Part shown: piece after piece, positions 1 through 6,798 of the stretch
Numbering within the stretch: the stretch's first letter is position 1
How the letters are laid out: each line of letters begins with the position of its first letter
Assembly: GCA_044870185.1 (NCBI GenBank)
Contig: JBIOYL010000001.1
Span: 1 to 14,128, forward strand
Length of the DNA stretch: 14,128 nucleotides
Source of the DNA: JBIOYL01 sp044870185
Lineage (GTDB): Bacteria > Actinomycetota > CALGFH01
Reading direction: 5' to 3'
Made by a program: the position numbers and the translations under genes
Notes under the pieces: generated by a model
What the model saw: only the letters and a program-made list of their open reading frames with translations
What the model was told of the DNA's origin: nothing
The model's database searches: none

Positions 1-1911
1 CCGCCAACACCAGCCTGCCGCAGCCACACCCCGCCGGCAAGCCACCCCACCACGCCCACACACCAGTTCCCGGCTTCGCCGGGACGCTACCGCGCACCAC
101 AGCTGGGATCCGAGTTTCGTCTCAGCCTCGCCGGGCTGGGCGGCGCGGACCTGGTCGGGGTCGATGCGCAGCCGTTGGTTCATGCGGACCTTGCCGTGGC
201 CGTCCGGCCCCCACTGGTCCAGGGTCCAGGACTGCTCGGGCAGGCGGATGGTGCCGGCCAGGCGGACGAGCTGGTCGGGGTCTAGGCAGGCGTGCAGCAC
301 CACCCCGCCGGCGCAGCTGGCCAGCAGCCGAGGAGCCTGCCGCGGGTCGCCGAGCCCCTCGACGCTTTGGGCGGCGACCACGACCTGGGCGCCCACGTCG
401 CGGATCCGCTCGGCGAGGTTGATGGCGGCATCCTGGCCGCCGGTCAGGGCGCTGAACTCGTCGACGACCAGCAGGGCGTCCTCGCCCAGTCGAGGCTTGC
501 GGCCGACCGCGTAGTGGCCCCAGTCCTCCAGCACGACCCGCATGGCAGCGTCGGCGTAGGTCTTGGACAGCAGGGTCGGGACGGTCAGGATGGTCAGGTC
601 GACGTCCTCGAACGACCACCAGCCGCCGTCGAAGGCGCCCTGGAGGGACTGGAAGAAGTTGGTGTAGCGGACGCGGATGCCGTCGACATGCTGGGCCACG
701 GCGGCCACGTCGCGTTCCTGCTGGGGGCGGCCAGCCCACAGCTCGCGGAGCTCGTCGGCGCCCAGGCGGGCAAGCAGCTGCTCGCTGGACCTGACCGGCG
801 GCAGGTCGGGGGCGGTCAGCGCCAGCCGCAGGCCGAGGGCGGCCAGCTCGTGATACCAGGGCTCAGTCCACTCCTGCACCGCGAGCAGGCGGCTGACGAG
901 CTGGTCGGGGCTGCCGCGCCACATGTCCAGCGGCTGGGCGGGCCAGATGCCGATACGGGCGTCAGGGTTGGCCAGCCGGTAGGCGCCGATCAGCGCCGCG
1001 GCCAGGTCGGGGTCGGTGCCCTTACAGTCGGCAAAGCACACCTTGCGGCCCATCTGGGCGGCCACGTAGGTCAGCCGCTGCAAGGTGATGGTCTTGCCGC
1101 TGCCGGGCTTGCCGACCACCGCGATCGCCTTGCCACGCGAGCCGCGGGGTACCACGACCTCGCGGCCCTGCACCCAGGCGGAAAGGTCACCGTCCAGGGC
1201 CACGCCAAGGCTGGGCGCGTCGGTCCGGCGCACCGGCTCCGGGCGGGCGAGCCGGCGGGTGGTGCGCAGCCGCTGGCGGCGCTGGTCCACCCGTGCTCGC
1301 CGTTGCACCAGCGGGTGCCATTCGGCGCCATGGGCGGCATGCTCGAAGCGCCACAGCGACAGCGCGCCCGCGGCGACCCCGACCGGCACGCCCAGCGGCG
1401 CCTGGGTGGCCAGCAGCCCGCCGGCGAGCTGCCGAGCGACCTGCCCCAGCGGCGCGTGGTGGGCCAGCAGGCCGACGTAGCCGCCCAGGTGGGCTGGCAC
1501 GACAAAGTGCACGCGCAGGGCCGCCTGTGGGCCGCCGAGCACCAGCACCATCACCGCCAGGACCCCCACGGCGGCGAGGAAGATGCGCTGCCAGTGCCAC
1601 CAGGGCTGCCGGACCACCGGCCACAGCGCGACCAGCCAGACCGCGAACGTGACCGGCGAGAACATGAAGAGCAGCGCCATGACCACCAGCACCCCGCTGC
1701 TGGTCGATGGTCGGGCCGCGGCGCGGGGGACGCCGCGGTGGCCGGGCGCCGGCGTGTGGGTCGCGGTCGTCCGTGCCGCGGCGCCGGTACCATGCAGTGC
1801 CATCCCGGTGCCGCGTAGGACCAGGCCGGTGCCGCGCAGGCCCAGGACCAGGCCGCCCCACAGCAGCCGCACGACGAGTCCGAGAGCCGAGAAGGAGTCG
1901 CGCTCGCTCAC
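1..1911 (-). CDS. VirD4/TraG-like conjugative coupling ATPase (3' end off the window)
   Basis: This is probably the inner-membrane coupling ATPase that brings DNA to the conjugation channel. The 637 visible codons begin at GTG 1911, behind GGAGGTG with a 6-nt gap to the start, and overlap the upstream stop as GTGA, which indicates translational coupling. Hydrophobic segments lie at about residues 74-100, 110-128 and 163-187. A basic stretch follows, then Walker A GKPGSGKT (267-274) and Walker B LLVVDE (D484, E485). A segment VVVAAQS, typical of RecA-fold motif III in this family, comes next. The order of membrane anchor then ATPase fits VirD4/TraG or TcpA proteins better than a soluble FtsK fragment. 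The frame stays open to base 1, but G/C at third positions drops sharply below about base 125, so the last 40 residues may not be native. The symbol is left blank because the family has many names. Confidence 0.8.
   Translation of the reverse strand, partial: MSERDSFSALGLVVRLLWGGLVLGLRGTGLVLRGTGMALHGTGAAARTTATHTPAPGHRGVPRAAARPSTSSGVLVVMALLFMFSPVTFAVWLVALWPVVRQPWWHWQRIFLAAVGVLAVMVLVLGGPQAALRVHFVVPAHLGGYVGLLAHHAPLGQVARQLAGGLLATQAPLGVPVGVAAGALSLWRFEHAAHGAEWHPLVQRRARVDQRRQRLRTTRRLARPEPVRRTDAPSLGVALDGDLSAWVQGREVVVPRGSRGKAIAVVGKPGSGKTITLQRLTYVAAQMGRKVCFADCKGTDPDLAAALIGAYRLANPDARIGIWPAQPLDMWRGSPDQLVSRLLAVQEWTEPWYHELAALGLRLALTAPDLPPVRSSEQLLARLGADELRELWAGRPQQERDVAAVAQHVDGIRVRYTNFFQSLQGAFDGGWWSFEDVDLTILTVPTLLSKTYADAAMRVVLEDWGHYAVGRKPRLGEDALLVVDEFSALTGGQDAAINLAERIRDVGAQVVVAAQSVEGLGDPRQAPRLLASCAGGVVLHACLDPDQLVRLAGTIRLPEQSWTLDQWGPDGHGKVRMNQRLRIDPDQVRAAQPGEAETKLGSQLWCAVASRRSRELVCGRGGVACRRGVAAAGWCWR
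68..84. other. Short GC hairpin near the left edge
   Basis: The arms TCCCGGC (68-74) and GCCGGGA (78-84) are perfect 7-bp complements around a 3-nt loop. Read leftward the loop is GAA inside GCGAAGC, a sequence known to form an unusually stable mini-hairpin. It lies where coding periodicity of the ATPase gene has already faded, so it could be a terminator or a processing hairpin. No T-tract follows on either strand. Confidence 0.4.
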
Positions 1912-2720
1912 CTGGCACCTCCGTGGCTGGCGCCGGCCACCTGGGGCAGGGGGCGGACCTCGAACAGGTGCTCAGGGCGGATGCGGGCGATCTGGCCGTG
2001 CAGGTAGCTGGCGACCTCGGGTGGGGCGAAGTACAGCGTCTTGAGGTAGCGGCCGTGCTGGGGACGGCGCAGGATCTGGCGCAGCCGCCCGGTGGTCTTG
2101 CGGGTTAGCTCGACCTCGATCGCGATGCGTGGGGCGAGCCGGTCGACCTCCTCGCCCAGCAGGCCACGACCCGGTGGGCGCGGCTCGAACTGCTCGGGCA
2201 GCTCCACTGCGCCGTCGGGCAGGTGGGCGGCGCCGGCGTGCTGGCGCAGCTCGCGTTCGCTCACCCAGCGGCCGCCTGGGGGGATGTCGGGCTCCAGGGC
2301 CAGCCGCACGATCCCCACGGCGTGGATGTGGGCGAGCTGGGTCACGACCGGCGCCCAGGTGGGCACCTCCAGGCCGACCAGACGCAGCGCATGCTTGGTC
2401 GGCACGATCCACTGGTGGCCGAGCAGCCGGTGCCGGGTGACCAGCTCGGCCTGGCCCCAGCGGTCCACCAGGTCGCGGACGGTGGCGGTGCCGAGCTGCC
2501 CGGCCGCCCGCGGGGTGCCAGGTGACAGGCGGCCAAGGACAATGGCCAGCACGTCGGTGCGGGCGCAGAACTGCTCGCCGAGCCAGCGCAGCGCGGCCGC
2601 GTCCCGGTCGGTCACGGCCGGGCCGGCGTCCCAGCGGGGACGCCGGCCGGTGTGGTTGGGTCGGGGTTGGTCCCGGCGCCTGGGCCGGGTGGGCATGGTG
2701 GGAACGCCCTCAGCGGGCAT
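1908..2720 (-). CDS. Replication-relaxation family protein
   Basis: This 270-residue protein resembles the replication-relaxation family of actinobacterial plasmids and integrative elements, thought to act in element replication or DNA processing; the biochemical activity is not firmly established. ATG 2720 is chosen because GGAGGT precedes it by 7 nt; the frame extends upstream to 2849 without a better start. Residues 1-35 are basic and Pro-rich. Residues 38-115 look like a winged helix that starts DRDAAALRWLGEQF. The C-terminal half has HLPDG (166-170), then IAIEVELTRKTTGR (199-212) and YLKTLYFAPPE (225-235). The PD followed by E-x-E spacing recalls a degenerate restriction-endonuclease-like fold, which is an inference. 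It lies between the xis-like gene and the coupling ATPase, overlapping the latter by 4 bp, so the three probably form one leftward operon. Confidence 0.72.
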   Translation of the reverse strand: MPAEGVPTMPTRPRRRDQPRPNHTGRRPRWDAGPAVTDRDAAALRWLGEQFCARTDVLAIVLGRLSPGTPRAAGQLGTATVRDLVDRWGQAELVTRHRLLGHQWIVPTKHALRLVGLEVPTWAPVVTQLAHIHAVGIVRLALEPDIPPGGRWVSERELRQHAGAAHLPDGAVELPEQFEPRPPGRGLLGEEVDRLAPRIAIEVELTRKTTGRLRQILRRPQHGRYLKTLYFAPPEVASYLHGQIARIRPEHLFEVRPLPQVAGASHGGAR

Positions 2721-2747
2721 GGGTAGGACCTCCGCATGGGGTGGGGC

Positions 2748-2776
2748 GGCCCGGGACGCTTGCTCCATCCCGGGCC
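2748..2776. other. Perfect 9-bp inverted repeat between xis-like and replication-relaxation genes
   Basis: GGCCCGGGA (2748-2756) and TCCCGGGCC (2768-2776) pair perfectly across an 11-nt loop, in the 85-bp gap of a leftward operon. It is upstream of the GGAGGT of the replication-relaxation gene and has no T-tract. It could be an attenuator or mRNA-processing hairpin that lowers expression of the downstream genes relative to xis, or a protein-binding site. Confidence 0.5.
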
Positions 2777-2805
2777 GATGGACAGGACCGGCCTGGAAGC
2801 TCGGC

Positions 2806-3054
2806 CTACGGCTGCGCCGGCACGTGCCCGCCGTCGAGCAGCCGGTCAAGAGCCGCCCGAGGCACGAGCATCCGCCGGCCGATCCGGCAAACGGGCAGCT
2901 CGCCGCGGCGGGCTGCCTCGTAGGCCAGCGCCCGCGAGATGCCCAGCCGCTCGGCCGCTTCGGTCAGCGTGTAGGTCAGCCGGTCACCGCCGGGCTGGCC
3001 GTGCGCTGGCCGGGATGCGGGTGCCACCACTGGTGGCATAGGCTCGTGGTGCAT
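2806..3054 (-). CDS. Excisionase-like wHTH DNA-binding protein
   Basis: This 82-residue protein has a low-complexity N-terminus (1-25) and a MerR/excisionase-type winged helix (28-72). The latter carries YTLTEAAERLGISRALAYEA as the helix-turn-helix and LPVCRIGRRMLVPRAALDRLL as wing and last helix. Small proteins of this kind in integrative elements are usually Xis, which bends the att DNA and steers the integrase towards excision, but some are plain repressors. The start ATG 3054 is set by GGAGGT 5 nt upstream; the frame is open further up to 3192 with no comparable site. It is first in the leftward operon with the replication-relaxation protein and coupling ATPase, and is divergent from the XRE regulator, which may repress it. 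It sits more than 4 kb from int, unlike the int-xis pairs of pSAM2-type elements. Confidence 0.75.
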   Translation of the reverse strand: MHHEPMPPVVAPASRPAHGQPGGDRLTYTLTEAAERLGISRALAYEAARRGELPVCRIGRRMLVPRAALDRLLDGGHVPAQP

Positions 3055-3179
3055 CTGGGACCTCCGATCTTGGGTGCCAGGCCCCGGGGTGCTCGCTACA
3101 CCGCCGGGGCCATCCCTCATCACTGCAATGCGCCTCCTGTGACTCGGGCCATCCGCCGCGACAGCGGACGGGCTGTGGG

Positions 3180-3191
3180 TGACTGCAGTCA
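3180..3191. promoter_or_regulatory. 12-bp palindrome, possible operator for the xis operon
   Basis: TGACTGCAGTCA is a perfect palindrome 126 bp upstream of the xis-like start. Its position in the divergent region suggests a dimeric regulator binding site, perhaps for the neighbouring XRE protein; that assignment is inferred. Confidence 0.4.
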
Positions 3192-3227
3192 TCTCAGCGC
3201 CTGCCCTCGGACGTCGGTACTACAGGA

Positions 3228-3258
3228 CAGGACGTTTAGGGACGTCCTGGAGTAGACT
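3228..3258 (+). promoter_or_regulatory. Promoter with overlapping operator of the XRE regulator gene
   Basis: CAGGACGT (3228-3235) and ACGTCCTG (3242-3249) are perfect 8-bp inverted arms around a 6-nt centre. A -10 box TAGACT lies at 3253-3258 and a weak -35, AGGACG, at 3229-3234 with an 18-nt spacer, so the inverted repeat covers the -35 and spacer. A third GGACGT is at 3209-3214. This arrangement suits autorepression by the XRE protein encoded 27 bp further on. The GGGAGG Shine-Dalgarno is 6 nt before ATG 3285. Confidence 0.55.
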
Positions 3259-3284
3259 GAAGCGTCCCACTTGGGAGGCATGCG

Positions 3285-4040
3285 ATGGCAAACGAGCGGC
3301 TGCGCACGGCCATGGCCAAGGCCCACGCGGACCTCGAGGTGGTTGCCAGCGCAGCGGAGGTCGACCCCAAGACCGTGCAACGCTGGCTCTCCGGCCGCCT
3401 GCCGCACCCTCGCCACCGCTGGGCGGTCGCCAACCTGCTGCACGAGGACGAAGGCTGGCTGTGGCCATCAGCCCGACCCGACCTCGCACCCGGCGCGGAA
3501 GCCACCAGCGAAGTCGTGGCCGCCTACGCCCACCGCGCCGACGTGCCCAGCGGCAAGTGGTCGGGGCTGCTCGCCGCGGCCCGCGAGCAGATCGACATCC
3601 TCGGCTATGCGTTCCTGTTCCTGCCCGAGCAGCACGTCGACCTTGGCCCCATGATCCAGAAGAAGTGCACCGCCGGGTGCAAGGTCCGGATCGCCCTGGC
3701 CGACCCCAACGGCAGCCAGGCTGGCGAGCGGGACGCCTTGGAGCAGCTCGGCGGCACCCTGCCCGCGCGCATCCGCATGACGCTTGGCCACCTGCGTGAC
3801 CTGCACGGCATGCCCGGCGTGGAGCTGCGCTTCCACGACGTCCACCTGTACAACGCGATCTACCGCTTCGACGACGAGCTGCTGGTCACGCCCTACCTAC
3901 ACGCCGCCCACGGCTTCCAACACCCGGCGCTGCACCTGCGCCGGCTCGGCCCCTACGGCATCTTCACCAGCTTCGCCGACCAGTTCGAGGCCATCTGGGC
4001 CAAGACCACCCCGGCGCTGGATCCGACGCTGACCGGCTAG
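3285..4040 (+). CDS. XRE-type regulator with degenerate PLD-like C-terminal domain (DUF5919-like)
   Basis: This 251-residue protein starts with a helix-turn-helix (about 5-55; VASAAEVDPKTVQRWLSGR matches helices 2 and 3 of the XRE fold) that ends in a WLWP segment. A linker leads to a domain of about 90-245 that looks like one phospholipase D-type repeat: IDILGYAFLFLPE, CKVRIALADPN, then HDVHLYNAIYRFDDELLV at 184-201. The HxK-D motif of active PLD enzymes is not intact (no Lys after the His), so a sensing or binding role is more likely than catalysis. Similar proteins in actinobacterial genomes are annotated with DUF5919, from memory and unverified. It is divergent from xis and lies 30 bp before the NUDIX gene, probably co-transcribed with it. 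The GGACGT repeats in its promoter suggest self-regulation. It may be the master switch of the element. Confidence 0.72.
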   Translation: MANERLRTAMAKAHADLEVVASAAEVDPKTVQRWLSGRLPHPRHRWAVANLLHEDEGWLWPSARPDLAPGAEATSEVVAAYAHRADVPSGKWSGLLAAAREQIDILGYAFLFLPEQHVDLGPMIQKKCTAGCKVRIALADPNGSQAGERDALEQLGGTLPARIRMTLGHLRDLHGMPGVELRFHDVHLYNAIYRFDDELLVTPYLHAAHGFQHPALHLRRLGPYGIFTSFADQFEAIWAKTTPALDPTLTG

Positions 4041-4070
4041 ACGCGGCCGCACTGCACCTGGAGAGCAACC

Positions 4071-4541
4071 ATGGGACGCATCGACTACTACCACGACCCC
4101 AACGCCCCCAAGGCCAACTCGCTGGTGCCCGGCGCCTCCGCCGTGGTGGTCAACGACGACGGCAAGATCTTGCTGCAGCGCCGGCGCGACAACGACCGCT
4201 GGGCACTGCCGGGCGGCGTCATGGACATCGGCGAGAGCATCGGGCAGGCCATCGTCCGCGAGGTCCGCGAGGAGACCGGCCTGGACGTCGAGCCCGACTA
4301 CATCGTCGGGGTCTACTCCGACCCTGGCCACGTGTTCGCCTATGACGACGGTGAGGTCCGCCAGCAGTTCTCCATCTGCTTCGCCTGCAAGATCCTGGGC
4401 GGCCAGCTCCAGGCGAGCGAGGAGTCCCACGAGGTCGGCTTCTTCACAGCCGAGAAGATCGAGGGCCTGGACGTGCACCCCTCGATCCGTCAGCGCATCC
4501 AGCACTACCTCGAGCACCGGCCCCAGGCGGTCATCGCCTAG
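4071..4541 (+). CDS. NUDIX hydrolase
   Basis: This is a 156-residue single-domain NUDIX protein, expected to hydrolyse a nucleoside diphosphate linked to another group; the substrate cannot be read from sequence. The Nudix box is perfect at residues 49-71: G49, E55 after five residues, then after seven residues REVREETGL, with E67 and E68 as metal ligands. The fold before it (ASAVVVNDDGKILLQRR) is typical. ATG 4071 follows GGAG with a 7-nt gap. It directly follows the XRE regulator. In the Streptomyces element pSAM2 the immunity factor Pif carries a Nudix motif and blocks redundant transfer, so a role in element exclusion is a reasonable inference here. A nucleotide-signal or house-cleaning enzyme is the alternative. 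Confidence 0.88.
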   Translation: MGRIDYYHDPNAPKANSLVPGASAVVVNDDGKILLQRRRDNDRWALPGGVMDIGESIGQAIVREVREETGLDVEPDYIVGVYSDPGHVFAYDDGEVRQQFSICFACKILGGQLQASEESHEVGFFTAEKIEGLDVHPSIRQRIQHYLEHRPQAVIA

Positions 4542-4563
4542 CTCTGGGCCGAGAGAGGCCGAC

Positions 4564-4620
4564 GTGTTGCTCACGCCTGGAATCGACCAGCCGAGGCTGA
4601 CCGAGCATGACCAGCTGTAG
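4564..4620 (+). CDS. Possible 18-codon leader ORF before the methyltransferase
   Basis: GTG 4564 follows a purine-rich AGAGAGG (4552-4558) with a 5-nt gap, which is a better ribosome site than that of the methyltransferase. It encodes MLLTPGIDQPRLTEHDQL and stops at TAG 4618-4620, 14 bases past the methyltransferase ATG at 4607 in another frame. Third positions are mostly G/C (15 of 18). It could feed ribosomes to the poorly equipped methyltransferase start by coupling. It may also be chance. Confidence 0.25.
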   Translation: MLLTPGIDQPRLTEHDQL

Positions 4621-5239
4621 CCGGCGGGGACACTGCGACGTGGCTCGCTTCGACGCCTGGTCGGAGCGGTACGACCACAGCTGGCTGCAACGGGCGTTCT
4701 TCGGCCCGGTCCAAGCCCACGTGGTCACGGTGGCGACCCAGACCACCCCCCAGCCGGCCACCATCCTGGATGTGGGCTGCGGCACCGGGCAGCTGCTGGA
4801 GCGGCTGGCCCGGGCCTATCCGGCCGCCCATCTGGCCGGCGTCGACCCCGCGCCAGGGATGGCGCGGGTCGCAAGATACCGCCACCAGCTGCCCGTCGTG
4901 GTCGGGGTGGCCGAGCAGCTTCCGTTTCGGACCGGCTCGGTGGCGCTGCTGGTCAGCACCATCTCCTTCCACCACTGGAGCGACCAACCGCGTGGCCTGG
5001 CGGAGGTACGGCGCGTGCTGGCCCCTGGCGGGCGGCTGCTGCTCGCCGACGCGATCGTGACGGCCTGGCTGCGGCCGTTCTTCGTGGTCGGGCGCGCCCG
5101 CGGACGGTTCCACACCACGGCCGAGCTGGACAGCCTGCTCGGCGAGGCCGGGCTGCGGCTGACCATGCGCTCGCTGGTGCCGGGGATGTGGGGGGCGGTC
5201 GCGGTGACCGTGGCGGCGCCGTCTGAGCCTGCGAGTTGA
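4607..5239 (+). CDS. Class I SAM-dependent methyltransferase (Methyltransf_11-like)
   Basis: This 210-residue Rossmann-fold methyltransferase has motif I LDVGCGTGQL (54-63), the acidic residue that binds the SAM ribose at D80 in LAGVDP, AEQLPF (102-107) for the adenine side, STISFHHW (117-124) and RRVLAPGGRLLLAD (135-148). The set matches small-molecule methyltransferases of the UbiE/Methyltransf_11 type rather than DNA methylases: there is no DPPY/NPPY motif. The substrate is unknown. ATG 4607 has only a distant CCGAGG; GTG 4640, which gives VARFDAW at the N-terminus, is a real alternative. It follows the NUDIX gene by 65 bp on the same strand and may be read from the XRE promoter. It lies inside the mobile element, so it is probably cargo. 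Confidence 0.82.
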   Translation: MTSCSRRGHCDVARFDAWSERYDHSWLQRAFFGPVQAHVVTVATQTTPQPATILDVGCGTGQLLERLARAYPAAHLAGVDPAPGMARVARYRHQLPVVVGVAEQLPFRTGSVALLVSTISFHHWSDQPRGLAEVRRVLAPGGRLLLADAIVTAWLRPFFVVGRARGRFHTTAELDSLLGEAGLRLTMRSLVPGMWGAVAVTVAAPSEPAS

Positions 5240-5567
5240 AGGTGCGAGGGCGGGCCGTTCGAAGTGGACCCGTCGGACCGTCTCCTGGCGTGCTTCCGCT
5301 GGTCAGCAAGGCCATGCCGTGCGTCACTCCCCAGAACACGACTGGATGACTCAGTGGTCCGGCTCGTAAGTTCGTGCGTGGTCCTGAGCACACGTCGGGC
5401 TTGCGCTCCTGCCAAGTCTGGGTCGTTGGAGGACAGCCCACCGGCGCGATCCACGGCTTTCTTGGGACGCGACCAGCAGGCCCGCTGGCGGCACCAAAGC
5501 CAGCTGCCGACCCAGGACGCAGCGATCCTCGCCGAGCAGGTTACGCCGCTCCTAGGATGACAGCGGC
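5240..5567. other. 328-bp non-coding gap before the cyclase
   Basis: No reading frame here shows the G/C third-position bias of the neighbouring genes. Two open frames on the plus strand (5264-5560 and 5374-5571) use A and T freely at third positions and have no recognisable domain. The G+C content is visibly lower than in the flanking genes. The only regulatory signal seen is the TAGGAT box at its right end. A remnant of a decayed gene or a recombination scar is possible. Confidence 0.5.
5553..5558 (+). promoter_or_regulatory. -10 box TAGGAT directly before the cyclase start
   Basis: TAGGAT equals the usual high-GC actinobacterial -10 consensus and ends 9 nt before ATG 5568. Transcription would begin at about 5565-5568, giving a leaderless or nearly leaderless mRNA, which agrees with the absence of a well-placed Shine-Dalgarno. 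No convincing -35 was seen. Confidence 0.45.
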
Positions 5568-6776
5568 ATGACTGCGCTCTCGGCAGCGGGACTTGCCGAC
5601 CTCGCCGGCGTGACCGAGGCCGAGGTCCAGCGGCTGGTCGACCTCGGCATCCTGGTGGCCCGCCACGGCACCGACCCGTTCCGGGACACCGACGTGCACA
5701 AGGTCCGCCTGGCGGTGGCGTGCGAGCAAGCCGGGCTGCCCATGGACCGGATTGCCGCGGCGATCCGGGCGGGCCGGCTGTCGTTCACCTTCCTGGAGGC
5801 CGCGCTGTTCCGGCGCTGGGCGGTGCGCTCGGCCAGGACCTACCGGCAGGTGAGCCAGCAGACCGGCGTGCCCTTGGAGCTGCTGCAAAGCGCCTTGGAG
5901 GCCATCGGGTTCGCCCGGGTGGCGCCCGATGAGCTGATGCGGGAGGACGAGCTGGAGGTGGTGCCGCTGCTGCAGCTCGGCCTTGCCACCGGCTTCTTGG
6001 ACCAGGTCTGGTCGACCCGGCTTGGCCGCGGCTACGCGGAGGGGATGCGGCTGGTCACCAGGGTCGAGAAAGAGTTCTACCAGGCGCGGTTCATGGCGCC
6101 CATGCTGGCCTCCGGCGCCGACCAGCGCACCGCCACGGAGGCGGCCTCCCGGCTGGGCGGCGAGTTCACCCCCCTGATCGACCGGGCGCTGCTGGCCGCC
6201 TACCGCCGCCAGCAGGAGCTGGTGTGGACCGAGGATATGGTCGAGCGCATCGAGCTCGAGCTGGAGGCGGCCGGCGTGCTCGGGCGGCGCGAGCGGGTGC
6301 CGGCGATGTGCTTTCTGGACCTGGTGGGCTACACGCGGCTGACCGAGGAGCAGGGCGACCAGGCCGCCGCCGCGCTGGCCGCGTCCCTGGCCGTGCTGGT
6401 CGGTCGGTCCTCGCGCGAGCACGGCGGGGTGCCGGTGAAGTGGCTGGGCGACGGGGTGATGGTCTATTTCCAGGAGCCCGCCGGCGCGGTGCTGGCGGCG
6501 CTGGGCATGGTGGAGCAGCTGCCGGCGGCCGGCCTGCCGCCGGCGCATGTCGGGGTGGCGGCCGGGCCGGTGGTGGCCCAGGGCGGCGACTACTTCGGCC
6601 GCACCGTCAACCTGGCCGCCCGGATCGCCGCCTATGCCGGCGCCAGTCGGGTCCTGGTGAGCCAGAGCGTGGTCCAGGCCCCCTCCCCCGACGGCGTGCG
6701 CTTCGTCGAGGTGGGGGAGGTACAGCTCAAGGGCTTCGCCCATCCGGTACGGGTGCTGGAAGCCCACCGGGCGTAA
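5568..6776 (+). CDS. Class III adenylate cyclase with N-terminal regulatory domain
   Basis: This 402-residue soluble enzyme is predicted to make cAMP from ATP. The catalytic domain (about 245-402) keeps every key residue: metal-binding D251 in FLDLVGYT and D295 in KWLGDG, the adenine-recognising pair K291 and D341 (GDYFG), and transition-state N348 and R352 in VNLAARIA. The pattern points to ATP rather than GTP. Residues 1-240 hold a MerR-like helical start (LADLAGVTEAEVQRLVDLGIL, then FRDTDVHKVRLA) and a long helical region, similar in layout to the regulatory half of mycobacterial cyclases such as Rv1264, which senses pH; the ligand here is unknown. No membrane segment is visible. It is alone on its strand behind a TAGGAT box and converges on the HD gene. 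Being carried by an integrative element is unusual for a cyclase, and a captured chromosomal gene is possible. Confidence 0.88.
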   Translation: MTALSAAGLADLAGVTEAEVQRLVDLGILVARHGTDPFRDTDVHKVRLAVACEQAGLPMDRIAAAIRAGRLSFTFLEAALFRRWAVRSARTYRQVSQQTGVPLELLQSALEAIGFARVAPDELMREDELEVVPLLQLGLATGFLDQVWSTRLGRGYAEGMRLVTRVEKEFYQARFMAPMLASGADQRTATEAASRLGGEFTPLIDRALLAAYRRQQELVWTEDMVERIELELEAAGVLGRRERVPAMCFLDLVGYTRLTEEQGDQAAAALAASLAVLVGRSSREHGGVPVKWLGDGVMVYFQEPAGAVLAALGMVEQLPAAGLPPAHVGVAAGPVVAQGGDYFGRTVNLAARIAAYAGASRVLVSQSVVQAPSPDGVRFVEVGEVQLKGFAHPVRVLEAHRA

Positions 6777-6798
6777 CGTCTGACGCCGCTGCTTTGTC

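Larger units (their letters stand above)
3055..3284. promoter_or_regulatory. Divergent control region between xis-like and XRE genes
   Basis: This 230-bp gap holds the start regions of two divergent transcription units and no plausible gene. It contains the 12-bp palindrome at 3180-3191 and the GGACGT repeat cluster at 3209-3249, listed separately. The core ACTGCA of the palindrome recurs at 3122-3127, exactly 60 bp away, which may be a second half-site. No clear -10 box for the leftward xis operon could be picked. Confidence 0.6.

Noticed and set aside
122..739. Leftward 205-codon frame, Arg/Pro-rich
   Set aside because: Off-frame shadow of the ATPase gene; no domain and typical GC-rich artefact composition. 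Its stop at 122-124 is noted as a possible frameshift clue only.
292..1818. A 508-codon open frame on the plus strand
   Set aside because: It is the antisense of the coupling ATPase, whose Walker motifs and membrane segments are clear; the plus-strand translation is low-complexity His/Gln/Gly-rich with no domain.
4607..5239. Methyltransferase as a DNA methylase of a restriction-modification system
   Set aside because: It lacks the DPPY/NPPY catalytic motif and a target-recognition domain; its motifs fit small-molecule methyltransferases, and no restriction gene is adjacent.
5264..5571. Two open frames of 98 and 65 codons in the gap before the cyclase, one ending in an ATGA overlap with the cyclase start
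   Set aside because: Third positions use A and T freely, there is no ribosome site and no recognisable domain.
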